The notes under the pieces: model-generated
Seen by the model: the letters and a program-made list of their open reading frames with translations, nothing else
Told to the model about the DNA's origin: nothing
Database searches by the model: none
Part shown: one piece after another, positions 1 through 6,678 of the stretch
How positions within the stretch are numbered: the stretch's first letter is position 1
Layout of the letters: each line of letters begins with the position of its first letter
Source: RGZA01 sp041917755
GTDB lineage: Bacteria; Pseudomonadota; Alphaproteobacteria; UBA9219; RGZA01
Direction of reading: 5' to 3'
Assembly (NCBI GenBank): GCA_041917755.1
Contig: JAYRWY010000016.1
Span: 124,001 to 188,000, forward strand
Length of the DNA: 64,000 bases
Made by a program: the position numbers and the translations under genes

Positions 1-1
1 A

Positions 2-118
2 AAGAAGCTGAAACGCGTGCTAAAAGAAGCCGGTTTTCAGCATGTGGGCCGCGTACCCGATACGCGCAACCCCGAACCTGCACGCGGCGTTGTGCTGCGG
101 ATGCTGGCGACGAAGTAG
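2..118 (+). CDS. 3' end of an unidentified gene
   Basis: An open frame enters from the left edge and stops with TAG at 116-118. Only 38 codons are visible. The residues include KEAGFQHVG and a C-terminal RGVVLRMLATK. This looks a little like the end of a class I SAM-dependent methyltransferase, but too little is present to assign a family. It is convergent with tyrA, with two bases between the two stop codons. Confidence 0.55.
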   Translation, partial: KKLKRVLKEAGFQHVGRVPDTRNPEPARGVVLRMLATK

Positions 119-120
119 AC

Positions 121-864
121 CTACTTCAATTTTTTTTCTAATTCCGCAACGGTCTTGAAGAATGCCTTCTTGGCATGTGCGGTGTATGGATTGTCGCGCT
201 CAATCGTGCGGAACAATTCATCACTATCATAGCGCACCATTTCCACCATTTGCTTGAGCAGATCATAGGTTTTGGTGGTTTGGGCAAATTCAGGCAAATC
301 TAGGCCTACGAACACTTTACCAATCAAATGCGTGAGGCCTTGGACATAGGCAAGTTCCTGATCATGTTTGGTGGGCGTGGAAATGATGACATTGAGGCCG
401 AGTTTTTGTTTGAAAAACTTGATGAGCTTTACATCACGTTTGCCGCGCACATTACACACGGTGATGTTTAGCCCCTTAATACCATTTTTGCCCGATTGCG
501 GGCCAAAGAGTGGATGAAGGCCAATAATATCAACGCCCGCGGGTAAATGCTTTTTCAGGATTTTAGCTGGAAGTTCTTTAACTGACCCCACATCAATCAC
601 CAGCTGCCCTTTGCGTAGATGTTTAGCGATTGATTTTACAACTTCTTCGAATGCTCTGACCGGCGTTGCAATCATCACAATATCACTATTGCATACATCC
701 TCAATTTTTGTGACGTGCTGTGCGTTATGTTTTTTTGCAATCGTCTTTAATTGGGCAGGCTTGCGAAATTTATCGTAAACCTTGACTTTAAAATGCTTGG
801 CAAGATGCGGCAGAATGAATTCGCCAAATGCACCAAGCCCGATGATACCAACCGTGTCCGTCAT
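121..864 (-). CDS. tyrA: Prephenate/arogenate dehydrogenase
   Basis: Oxidative decarboxylation of prephenate (or arogenate) with NAD(P)+ in tyrosine synthesis, cytosolic. The N-terminus has a Rossmann GLGAFG motif at residues 9-14, followed by VMIATPV. The family signature HPLFGPQSG lies near residue 117. At 247 aa it is a short form, with no chorismate mutase or ACT domain. The start ATG lies one base after the stop of the hisC-like gene, so the two are translationally coupled. It is the last gene of the nadA-chorismate mutase-hisC-tyrA operon. Whether prephenate or arogenate is preferred cannot be told from the sequence. Confidence 0.9.
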   Translation of the reverse strand: MTDTVGIIGLGAFGEFILPHLAKHFKVKVYDKFRKPAQLKTIAKKHNAQHVTKIEDVCNSDIVMIATPVRAFEEVVKSIAKHLRKGQLVIDVGSVKELPAKILKKHLPAGVDIIGLHPLFGPQSGKNGIKGLNITVCNVRGKRDVKLIKFFKQKLGLNVIISTPTKHDQELAYVQGLTHLIGKVFVGLDLPEFAQTTKTYDLLKQMVEMVRYDSDELFRTIERDNPYTAHAKKAFFKTVAELEKKLK

Positions 865-865
865 A

Positions 866-1966
866 TTATTTCCAGTTAAATGATTTTAGTGCAGCAAACA
901 GTGCCAGCATTTCATGTTCTTGCCCGACCGTAAAGCGCAAGCAATCAATCAGGCCATAGCCCGCCATGGAACGCACCAGAATACTGTTGGCCTTGAGGTG
1001 TTTAAACATAGCTACCGACTGTTCGGGCGAGGCAAAGCGTACCAGCACAAAGTTTGCTTTGCTGGGGTATGGCTTTGCGCCAAGGCTTTGCAGCTTCTGG
1101 AACAGTTTTTCACGCCAGATGGTGTTATGCGCACGGCTACGTTCAATGAACGCATCATCGTTCAAACTGGCGATAGCGGCTGCTTCGCCCGCACGCGATA
1201 CGTTAAAGGGCTTGCGCACCAAATTCATGCACGTGGCAATTTTTTTGGGGGCATAGGCATAGCCCACACGCATGCCGCCAAGCCCGTGAATTTTTGAGAA
1301 GGTGCGCAATACCACCACGCGGCCTTCTTCAGCGACCCATTCAAAGCCATCGGAATAATCTTCATCATCGACATAATCAGCATAGGCCGCGTCATACACA
1401 AAGATAATGTCTTCACGTAAGTCACGCAGGAAATGTTGAATATCACTGCGGGCGAGCCAACTGCCGGTCGGGTTATTGGGGTTGGCCATAAATACCATGC
1501 GGGTTTTTGGCGTCACTGCCTTCAGCATTGCAGCCAAATCCATCTGAAGATCATTTTCAGGGATCATGATGGGCTTTGCGCCAACCAAGCGCGCAGCGAC
1601 CTCATACATTGAAAAGGCATATTTGCTGATGATGACTTCATCACCTTCTTTGAGATAGCCATTCACCAATACGCTGATGAGTTCATCTGAACCGGCGCCT
1701 GCAATAATGCGCTCTTCATCAAGGTTATAACGCTGCGCAACCGCTTTGCGTAAATCGGAATAGACCATATCGGGGTAGCGATGGGTCAGCGGCAGCGTGG
1801 CAGTAATCGCCTCCAGCGCCTTGGGGCTGGGGCCAAAGGCGCCCTCGTTATAGCATAAACGATAGGTAAAGCCTTCATCCGCCACCTTGTTGGGGCTGGA
1901 TAAATAGCTGGTCATGTTTTCAAGAAACGGGAGCGGCTTTGGTTGAGGATTTAGTTCATCAGACAT
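866..1966 (-). CDS. hisC: HisC-like aromatic/histidinol-phosphate aminotransferase
   Basis: PLP-dependent class I/II aminotransferase of 366 aa. The PLP-binding lysine is in TFSKIHGLGGMRVGYA near residue 225. Other fold I marks are AGAGSDELI, ANPNNPTGSW and the DAAYADY region. The family serves histidinol phosphate or aromatic keto acids. Because it sits between chorismate mutase and prephenate dehydrogenase, I infer a main role in the last step to tyrosine/phenylalanine, perhaps also in histidine synthesis. It starts 11 bases after the chorismate mutase stop and ends one base before tyrA. Confidence 0.88.
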   Translation of the reverse strand: MSDELNPQPKPLPFLENMTSYLSSPNKVADEGFTYRLCYNEGAFGPSPKALEAITATLPLTHRYPDMVYSDLRKAVAQRYNLDEERIIAGAGSDELISVLVNGYLKEGDEVIISKYAFSMYEVAARLVGAKPIMIPENDLQMDLAAMLKAVTPKTRMVFMANPNNPTGSWLARSDIQHFLRDLREDIIFVYDAAYADYVDDEDYSDGFEWVAEEGRVVVLRTFSKIHGLGGMRVGYAYAPKKIATCMNLVRKPFNVSRAGEAAAIASLNDDAFIERSRAHNTIWREKLFQKLQSLGAKPYPSKANFVLVRFASPEQSVAMFKHLKANSILVRSMAGYGLIDCLRFTVGQEHEMLALFAALKSFNWK

Positions 1967-1977
1967 TGCAAACTCAT

Positions 1978-2823
1978 TTACTTAATGGGAACAGGATAGG
2001 CACCAATAATTTTATGACGTAGCAAATGTCGTTTATGTTCATTCGTCCATTCCAGCAATTGTGGATTGGCGCGTTCGATAAATCCTTCCAGCTCTATCCA
2101 GCTGCAAGCAGGTTCATTGCCTTTGGGTGTAAAAACATGGGTTGTGCGGGTAAATGGCAATTTATCACACAATGCTTCAACCGTTTTTTTATCCGCTGCG
2201 TCTTGCCATTCCAGCACCAATATTGTGCGGTCTTGGCCAGTGGCCTCTGGCGGAATTGCGCCAATAACCACGCCTTGGTGATCGGTTTTGCGGGCATTGC
2301 CGCGTACGCCATCAAACGGGAATGCGTAGAATACATTTGGTACGCTGGGTTGTTCGGCCAATAGCAACCGCCACCATACATCACTGTCGCCTTCACGTGG
2401 GAATGGCAGTGCCGCCAATTCATGGCTGAGGCTTAATACCGCGCGCAAGGCTGCGGTTGGATTGGCAAAACCCTGCATGGGCGTAAAGCTGCCAAAATGG
2501 TCGCGGGCAATATCCCAGAAGCCCTGCTCACCTGCGATTTCAGGTAGAGCGACTTTCATGGCGCCTTCTTGCAAGGTAAATGCGCCAATCATCTCGCGCC
2601 ATAAGCGATGGATAAGGCCGGGTGGCAAATGCCCCATGGGTTGTTTTACAAGAATACGCAACATGGATGCTTCGCGGCCCGGGCGAATATAGACCGCTTG
2701 TTTGCCCTTCACGCCGCGCACTTCTTCAATCACGTTAGCGCGGGCACGCAGTAAATCCAGTATCTGGTTATCAATCGCATCAATCTTGTTGCGCAGAGCC
2801 GTGAGTTGATTTTGATCAACCAT
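1978..2823 (-). CDS. Chorismate mutase (AroQ type) with C-terminal extension
   Basis: Converts chorismate to prephenate. The N-terminal ~85 residues form an AroQ helix bundle, with R11 in ALRNKIDAID, then LLRARANVIEEV and K39-region residues as in E. coli-type mutases. The remaining ~190 residues (with GFANPTAALRAVLS and IGAIPPEATGQDRTILVLEW) look like a divergent prephenate-dehydratase-related region. Similar two-part proteins of about 280 aa precede hisC in other alphaproteobacteria. Whether the C-terminal part is active is unknown. Its start ATG overlaps the end of nadA by 8 bases. Confidence 0.82.
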   Translation of the reverse strand: MVDQNQLTALRNKIDAIDNQILDLLRARANVIEEVRGVKGKQAVYIRPGREASMLRILVKQPMGHLPPGLIHRLWREMIGAFTLQEGAMKVALPEIAGEQGFWDIARDHFGSFTPMQGFANPTAALRAVLSLSHELAALPFPREGDSDVWWRLLLAEQPSVPNVFYAFPFDGVRGNARKTDHQGVVIGAIPPEATGQDRTILVLEWQDAADKKTVEALCDKLPFTRTTHVFTPKGNEPACSWIELEGFIERANPQLLEWTNEHKRHLLRHKIIGAYPVPIK

Positions 2824-3811
2824 GTTTCACCGCCAGCATACGCTCCACCGACAAACGGGCACGGTCAATCAGTTCCGGCGCGATGGTAACTTCGGTTCCA
2901 CCACCTTGCAGGCATTCCAGAATTTTGGGCAACGTAATGCGCTTCATATGCGGGCAAAGATTGCATGGGCGCACAAATTCAACGTTGGGATTTTCAATCG
3001 CCACATTGTCGCTCATGGAGCATTCGGTAATCATAATTACCTTGGCGGGTTGCTTATCCTTCACATATTGACTCATGCGGTAGGTGGAGCCAACAAAGTC
3101 AGCCTCCCCCAATACATCAGGGGGGCATTCAGGATGAGCCAGAATAATTGCGCCGGGATTGCTCTTGCGGTAATCACGCAATTCTTGCGCGGTGAAGCGT
3201 TCATGCACTTCGCAATGGCCCTTCCAGCTGATGATTTCAACCTTGGTATTCTTCGCAATGTAGCTGGATAGGTATTCATCCGGTAAACAAATCACCCGCG
3301 GCACGCCTAATGACTCAACCACGCGTACGGCATTGCCCGAAGTAATACAAATATCGGATTCAGCTTTTACTTCAACCGAGGAGTTCACATACGTCACCAC
3401 CGGTACACCTGGATATTTTTGGCGGAGCAAACGCACATCCGCGCCTGTGATGGATTCAGCCAGTGAGCAACCCGCGAGCTTATCCGGGATAAGCACCTTC
3501 TTATCTGGATTTAGCAGCTTGGCCGTTTCTGCCATAAAGTAGACGCCCGCCATGATGATGGTGGATGCCTTGGTATTGGCGGCTTCGTGCGCCAGTTGCA
3601 AACTGTCTCCCACGATGTCGGCTACGCAGTGATAAATTTCAGGTGTTTGGTAATTATGCGCGAGGATCACCGCGCCTTGTTCACGCTTGAGGCGATTAAT
3701 CTCGGAAATATAGGGCGCGAAAAACGGCCACTCCATCTCGGGGATGACCTTGGCTACCTTTTGGTAGAGCGGCGCTGTGCTTTTTGCAATTTCAGGCGTG
3801 TAGGCCAACAT
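2816..3811 (-). CDS. nadA: Quinolinate synthase A
   Basis: Condenses iminoaspartate with dihydroxyacetone phosphate to quinolinate in de novo NAD synthesis, using a 4Fe-4S cluster. The three expected cluster cysteines are visible in LAGCSLAES, HPECPPD and PCNLCPH. AHNYQ and DIVGDSLQLA mark the active-site region. The frame can open at a TTG (3823), but I prefer the ATG at 3811 because GGGGA lies at a suitable spacing upstream. nadB and nadC are not in the window. It heads an operon of aromatic amino acid genes and overlaps the next gene by 8 bases. Confidence 0.93.
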   Translation of the reverse strand: MLAYTPEIAKSTAPLYQKVAKVIPEMEWPFFAPYISEINRLKREQGAVILAHNYQTPEIYHCVADIVGDSLQLAHEAANTKASTIIMAGVYFMAETAKLLNPDKKVLIPDKLAGCSLAESITGADVRLLRQKYPGVPVVTYVNSSVEVKAESDICITSGNAVRVVESLGVPRVICLPDEYLSSYIAKNTKVEIISWKGHCEVHERFTAQELRDYRKSNPGAIILAHPECPPDVLGEADFVGSTYRMSQYVKDKQPAKVIMITECSMSDNVAIENPNVEFVRPCNLCPHMKRITLPKILECLQGGGTEVTIAPELIDRARLSVERMLAVKHG

Positions 3812-3947
3812 TAACTTCCCCAAACTTCTTTATTTTACAGTATTTTGCTCTATCCGCTTTTGTCACATTGCCCTAAACTTAAGCTTCAGAAATTATAAAA
3901 AAGTCTGGATTTCAGCCTTAGGAAACGCTAAACGAATAGCCTTCTTA

Positions 3948-3953
3948 TATAAT
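3948..3953 (+). promoter_or_regulatory. Possible -10 element of fdxA
   Basis: A perfect TATAAT hexamer lies 44 bases before the fdxA start, in the AT-rich divergent region between nadA and fdxA. I see no convincing -35 at 16-18 bases, so this is only a weak prediction. Confidence 0.3.
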
Positions 3954-3996
3954 CTCAAACATTAAAGCTCTCGTCTAGCCTAAAGGATAGTTTGGC

Positions 3997-4329
3997 ATGC
4001 CATATGTAGTTACTGAACTCTGCATCCGCTGCAAATACATGGATTGCATCGAAGTTTGTCCGGTGGATTGCTTCTATGAAGGCGAGAACATGCTGGTTAT
4101 TAACCCAGATGAATGCATTGATTGCGGCGTGTGTGAGCCAGAATGCCCTGCAGAAGCTATTGTTTCAGACACTAACTCGGTTGCTGAAAAGTGGCTGGAA
4201 ATGAACCGTGAATACGCCAACCAATGGCCAAATATTACGCGCAAGAAAGCCGCGCCAGCAGACGCCGATGAATTCAAAAATGTTGAAAACAAGTTTGAAA
4301 AGTTCTTCAGCAAAAATCCTGGTAAGTAA
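3997..4329 (+). CDS. fdxA: 7Fe ferredoxin FdxA
   Basis: Small cytosolic electron carrier of the Azotobacter FdI type. Cysteines 9, 17, 21 and 25 and the second set in CIDCGVCEPECP match the 3Fe-4S plus 4Fe-4S pattern. C12 in CIRCKYMDC is also as in that family. The length of 110 aa and the tail with WPNITRKK are typical. It is monocistronic: divergent from nadA and followed by a strong terminator. The redox partner is not evident from the neighbours. Confidence 0.95.
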   Translation: MPYVVTELCIRCKYMDCIEVCPVDCFYEGENMLVINPDECIDCGVCEPECPAEAIVSDTNSVAEKWLEMNREYANQWPNITRKKAAPADADEFKNVENKFEKFFSKNPGK

Positions 4330-4357
4330 TATTACCAACTAAATTCAGTGAATTTGG

Positions 4358-4388
4358 AACGGGGCGGATTTTTCTGCCCCGTTTTTTT
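4358..4388 (+). terminator. Rho-independent terminator of fdxA
   Basis: Inverted repeat AACGGGGC / GCCCCGTT with a 10-base loop, followed by a run of T (4382-4388). It begins 29 bases after the fdxA stop. Confidence 0.88.
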
Positions 4389-4885
4389 ACCCCGCATAGA
4401 TATTTCATCAGTTAAAGCCTGTAGCGGTATCAATGCGCTTACAGCAAGGCTTCATATGGAAAAGCCATTAACGGCTGCCCCATTCTACCCATATACAGAA
4501 TCTGTGCCCCAAGTGTTGCAGCTGCCACCGCCCCAGTAAAAAAAGTACTAACGAAACTAAATACCTGCATGAAAGGTTTTGAAATCAATACTTTCACTGT
4601 TATATTACTCTTGTGATTGAGTTTTTGGCGAAGTTGCTGGGTCGGGGTGTTGTTAAGGTTTAGGATAAAAGGTTGCGGGCTCATGTTAGCCCCTATTCTT
4701 TTCCAGAAAATAAAAGCTTTTGATAACAGATAGATAGAAATCTGTAGCGCTTTTTTTTACCTTTCCAGCCAAACGCACAAAATTTAAGCACAATGTTGGG
4801 TTAGTGACTATCAGTTGTTGTTAATTTCTGCTGGTTCATTTTTCAGATAATTAACGTTTGGTTCTGTTTCTTAGAGGGAGTCCAC
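4389..4885. other. Long intergenic region between fdxA and carD
   Basis: About 500 bases with no recognised gene. It holds the doubtful 81-codon minus-strand frame at 4439-4684 and an AT-rich stretch (4700-4880) that should carry the carD promoter. The carD ribosome-binding site AGAGGGAG lies just before its ATG. I see no tRNA, riboswitch or repeat here. Confidence 0.5.
4439..4684 (-). CDS. Possible small single-pass membrane protein
   Basis: An 81-residue frame fills half of an otherwise empty region. An AGGGG motif lies five bases before its ATG. Residues ~40-65 (FSFVSTFFTGAVAAATLG) are hydrophobic enough for one membrane segment. No family is recognised. Its orientation (convergent with fdxA, divergent from carD) fits a real gene, but the composition does not prove coding, and it may be chance. 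Confidence 0.3.
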   Translation of the reverse strand: MSPQPFILNLNNTPTQQLRQKLNHKSNITVKVLISKPFMQVFSFVSTFFTGAVAAATLGAQILYMGRMGQPLMAFPYEALL

Positions 4886-5656
4886 ATGGCTACGAAGGCA
4901 GCAAAAACCGTTTCTAAATCAGTACAATTAAAAGCACAGGCTAAAGCATCGCAAGCGAAAATCGGCGCGAAAATTCAAGCTAAGTCCAGTTCTGTAAAGA
5001 GCCCAGTTAAGGCTGCTATCAAGGCTCCTGCTCCTAAGGCTGTTGAAGCCAAGGCAGCAGAAAACAAGGTTGTAGCCTTGAAGAAGGAAACCGCAGCATC
5101 AAAGGCTTCTGAATTCAAGAAGGGCGATTTTGTGGTCTACCCTGTTCACGGCGTTGGCCTTGTGGTTGGCGTTGAAGAAGCAACCGTTCCTGCGCTCAAC
5201 AAGACCATGAAGCCAGAAAGCGTAAAGCTTTACAAAATTTCCTTTGAAAACGACCGCATGATCCTCAAGGTTCCTGTGATCAAGGCTGAAGTATCGGGTC
5301 TTCGTCGTTTATCATCGAAGGATCGTATGAAAGATGCGATGGCAACCCTGCAAGGCCGCGTGCGTATTCGCCGCGTAATGTGGAGCCGCCGCGCACAAGA
5401 ATACGAAACCAAGATTAATTCGGGTGACCCAGTAGCAATTGCGGAAGTGCTTCGCGATTTACACCGTGGCAATGAACAGCCTGAGCAATCCTATAGCGAA
5501 CGTCAGATTTACCAATCGGCGCTTGACCGCTTGGCACGTGAGCTTGCTGCGATTGAAAAGATTGACCAAAACAAAGCCGCTGAAAAGCTGGAAACTGTTT
5601 TGGGTAAAGACAAGCCAGCCAAATCTGAAAAACTCGCTGAAAAGGCTGCTGCTTAA
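4886..5656 (+). CDS. carD: CarD-family transcription regulator with basic N-terminal extension
   Basis: CarD/CdnL proteins bind RNA polymerase beta through an N-terminal Tudor-like domain and stabilise open promoter complexes, often at rRNA promoters. The CarD domain begins near residue 75 with FKKGDFVVYPVHGVG. The helical C-terminal part holds SKDRMKDAM, RRVMWSRRAQEYE and the RDLHRG segment. Before it lies ~70 residues made almost only of Lys, Ala, Ser and Val, resembling a histone H1-like tail; many CarD proteins lack this. The length of 256 aa is therefore above the usual 160-170. The gene has a strong ribosome-binding site and its own terminator. Confidence 0.9.
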   Translation: MATKAAKTVSKSVQLKAQAKASQAKIGAKIQAKSSSVKSPVKAAIKAPAPKAVEAKAAENKVVALKKETAASKASEFKKGDFVVYPVHGVGLVVGVEEATVPALNKTMKPESVKLYKISFENDRMILKVPVIKAEVSGLRRLSSKDRMKDAMATLQGRVRIRRVMWSRRAQEYETKINSGDPVAIAEVLRDLHRGNEQPEQSYSERQIYQSALDRLARELAAIEKIDQNKAAEKLETVLGKDKPAKSEKLAEKAAA

Positions 5657-5687
5657 GTCGTAACTGTTTAAGGTGGTAAAACTTCAG

Positions 5688-5722
5688 AACCGGTCCCTTT
5701 TTAGTAAGGGGCCGGTTTTTTT
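5688..5722 (+). terminator. Rho-independent terminator of carD
   Basis: A 12-base stem (AACCGGTCCCTT / AAGGGGCCGGTT, one G-T pair) with a six-base loop, followed by a T run. It lies 31 bases after the carD stop. Confidence 0.92.
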
Positions 5723-5813
5723 ATGTGCGTAATTGGCGCTCGCTCATTGGCCTGAACTTGATTCGCTGGGTAGTCTAAAGGCCATCCGAATCAACGTCTA
5801 ACCCAGCTGTGTT

Positions 5814-6677
5814 ATGCCACTCGATACTGGTCTTCATGCCATTCCTCGCCTGAAAGGTGATGAACGTCTTGCCCCACTTGGCAGGCCGCAACGCATATGG
5901 GTGGTTGGAAGTTTATATGGCCGTTACGGCGCGCTATGTCAGTTGCATGATGTGCTGACCCACCGCATTAAAGCCAAGGACCGCGTTATCTATCTTGGCA
6001 ATTATTTAGGCGAGCATTCGCAGTGGACGGGCGAAGGACCGGCACTCATTGACGAACTCATCACGTTCCGTAATGCCGTAATGGCTATTCCAGGTTTTTT
6101 TGCCAGCGATATCACGTTCCTGCATGGGCGCGGCGAAGATTTATTACAAGAAGCGATGCGATTGCCCTTCCAGAAAAATCCCAGCGGCTGGCTTCATGAA
6201 GCCAAGCGCTTTGGCCTTGAATGGTACACGGGGGCTTATGGCGGCGTGGATGTAGACAGCATAATGCAGGCAGGCCTTATCGGGATGAATAAATGGACGT
6301 ATCATGTCAAACACATGATTAACCGCCATGCAGGCCATGCTGATTTCTTTAAGGATATGAAGACAGCCGCCTATACCCAATATCGCAAGAAGCAATATGA
6401 TATGGCGTTTGTGCCAGCTGGGTTGCATCCGCATTATTCGCTTAACCTGCAGCATGAATTACTATGCTGGCCTGAGCAGGATATTCATACCCTCACCGCT
6501 TATCAGCCATTTTCCCGGATTGTGCGCGGGCAAGCTCTTAATCAAATCACGCCTGATAAAAACCGTTATGTGCTGACCCTAGATGACGGGCGTAGCCAAA
6601 CAGGAGAAATGGGCGGCACGCTCTATGCGGCATGCATTAGTTACCAAGGACATATTTTGGAGTGGTTAGAATTTTAA
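5814..6677 (+). CDS. Calcineurin-like phosphatase-fold protein lacking metal ligands
   Basis: The layout follows bacterial PPP/calcineurin-like phosphatases, but the metal-binding motifs are replaced. GDxHG is GSLYG (residues 32-36). GDxxDRG is GNYLGEH (62-68). GNHE is GRGE (105-108). The later FVHAG is FVPAG (~198-202), and the GH of the last motif is GQ (~236-237). The frame is intact over 287 codons and keeps the hydrophobic strands, so it does not look like a decaying gene. I infer a folded pseudo-enzyme acting by binding, partner unknown. It is separated from ftsK by one base, which suggests co-transcription. No clear ribosome-binding site precedes the ATG. Confidence 0.7.
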   Translation: MPLDTGLHAIPRLKGDERLAPLGRPQRIWVVGSLYGRYGALCQLHDVLTHRIKAKDRVIYLGNYLGEHSQWTGEGPALIDELITFRNAVMAIPGFFASDITFLHGRGEDLLQEAMRLPFQKNPSGWLHEAKRFGLEWYTGAYGGVDVDSIMQAGLIGMNKWTYHVKHMINRHAGHADFFKDMKTAAYTQYRKKQYDMAFVPAGLHPHYSLNLQHELLCWPEQDIHTLTAYQPFSRIVRGQALNQITPDKNRYVLTLDDGRSQTGEMGGTLYAACISYQGHILEWLEF

Positions 6678-6678
6678 G

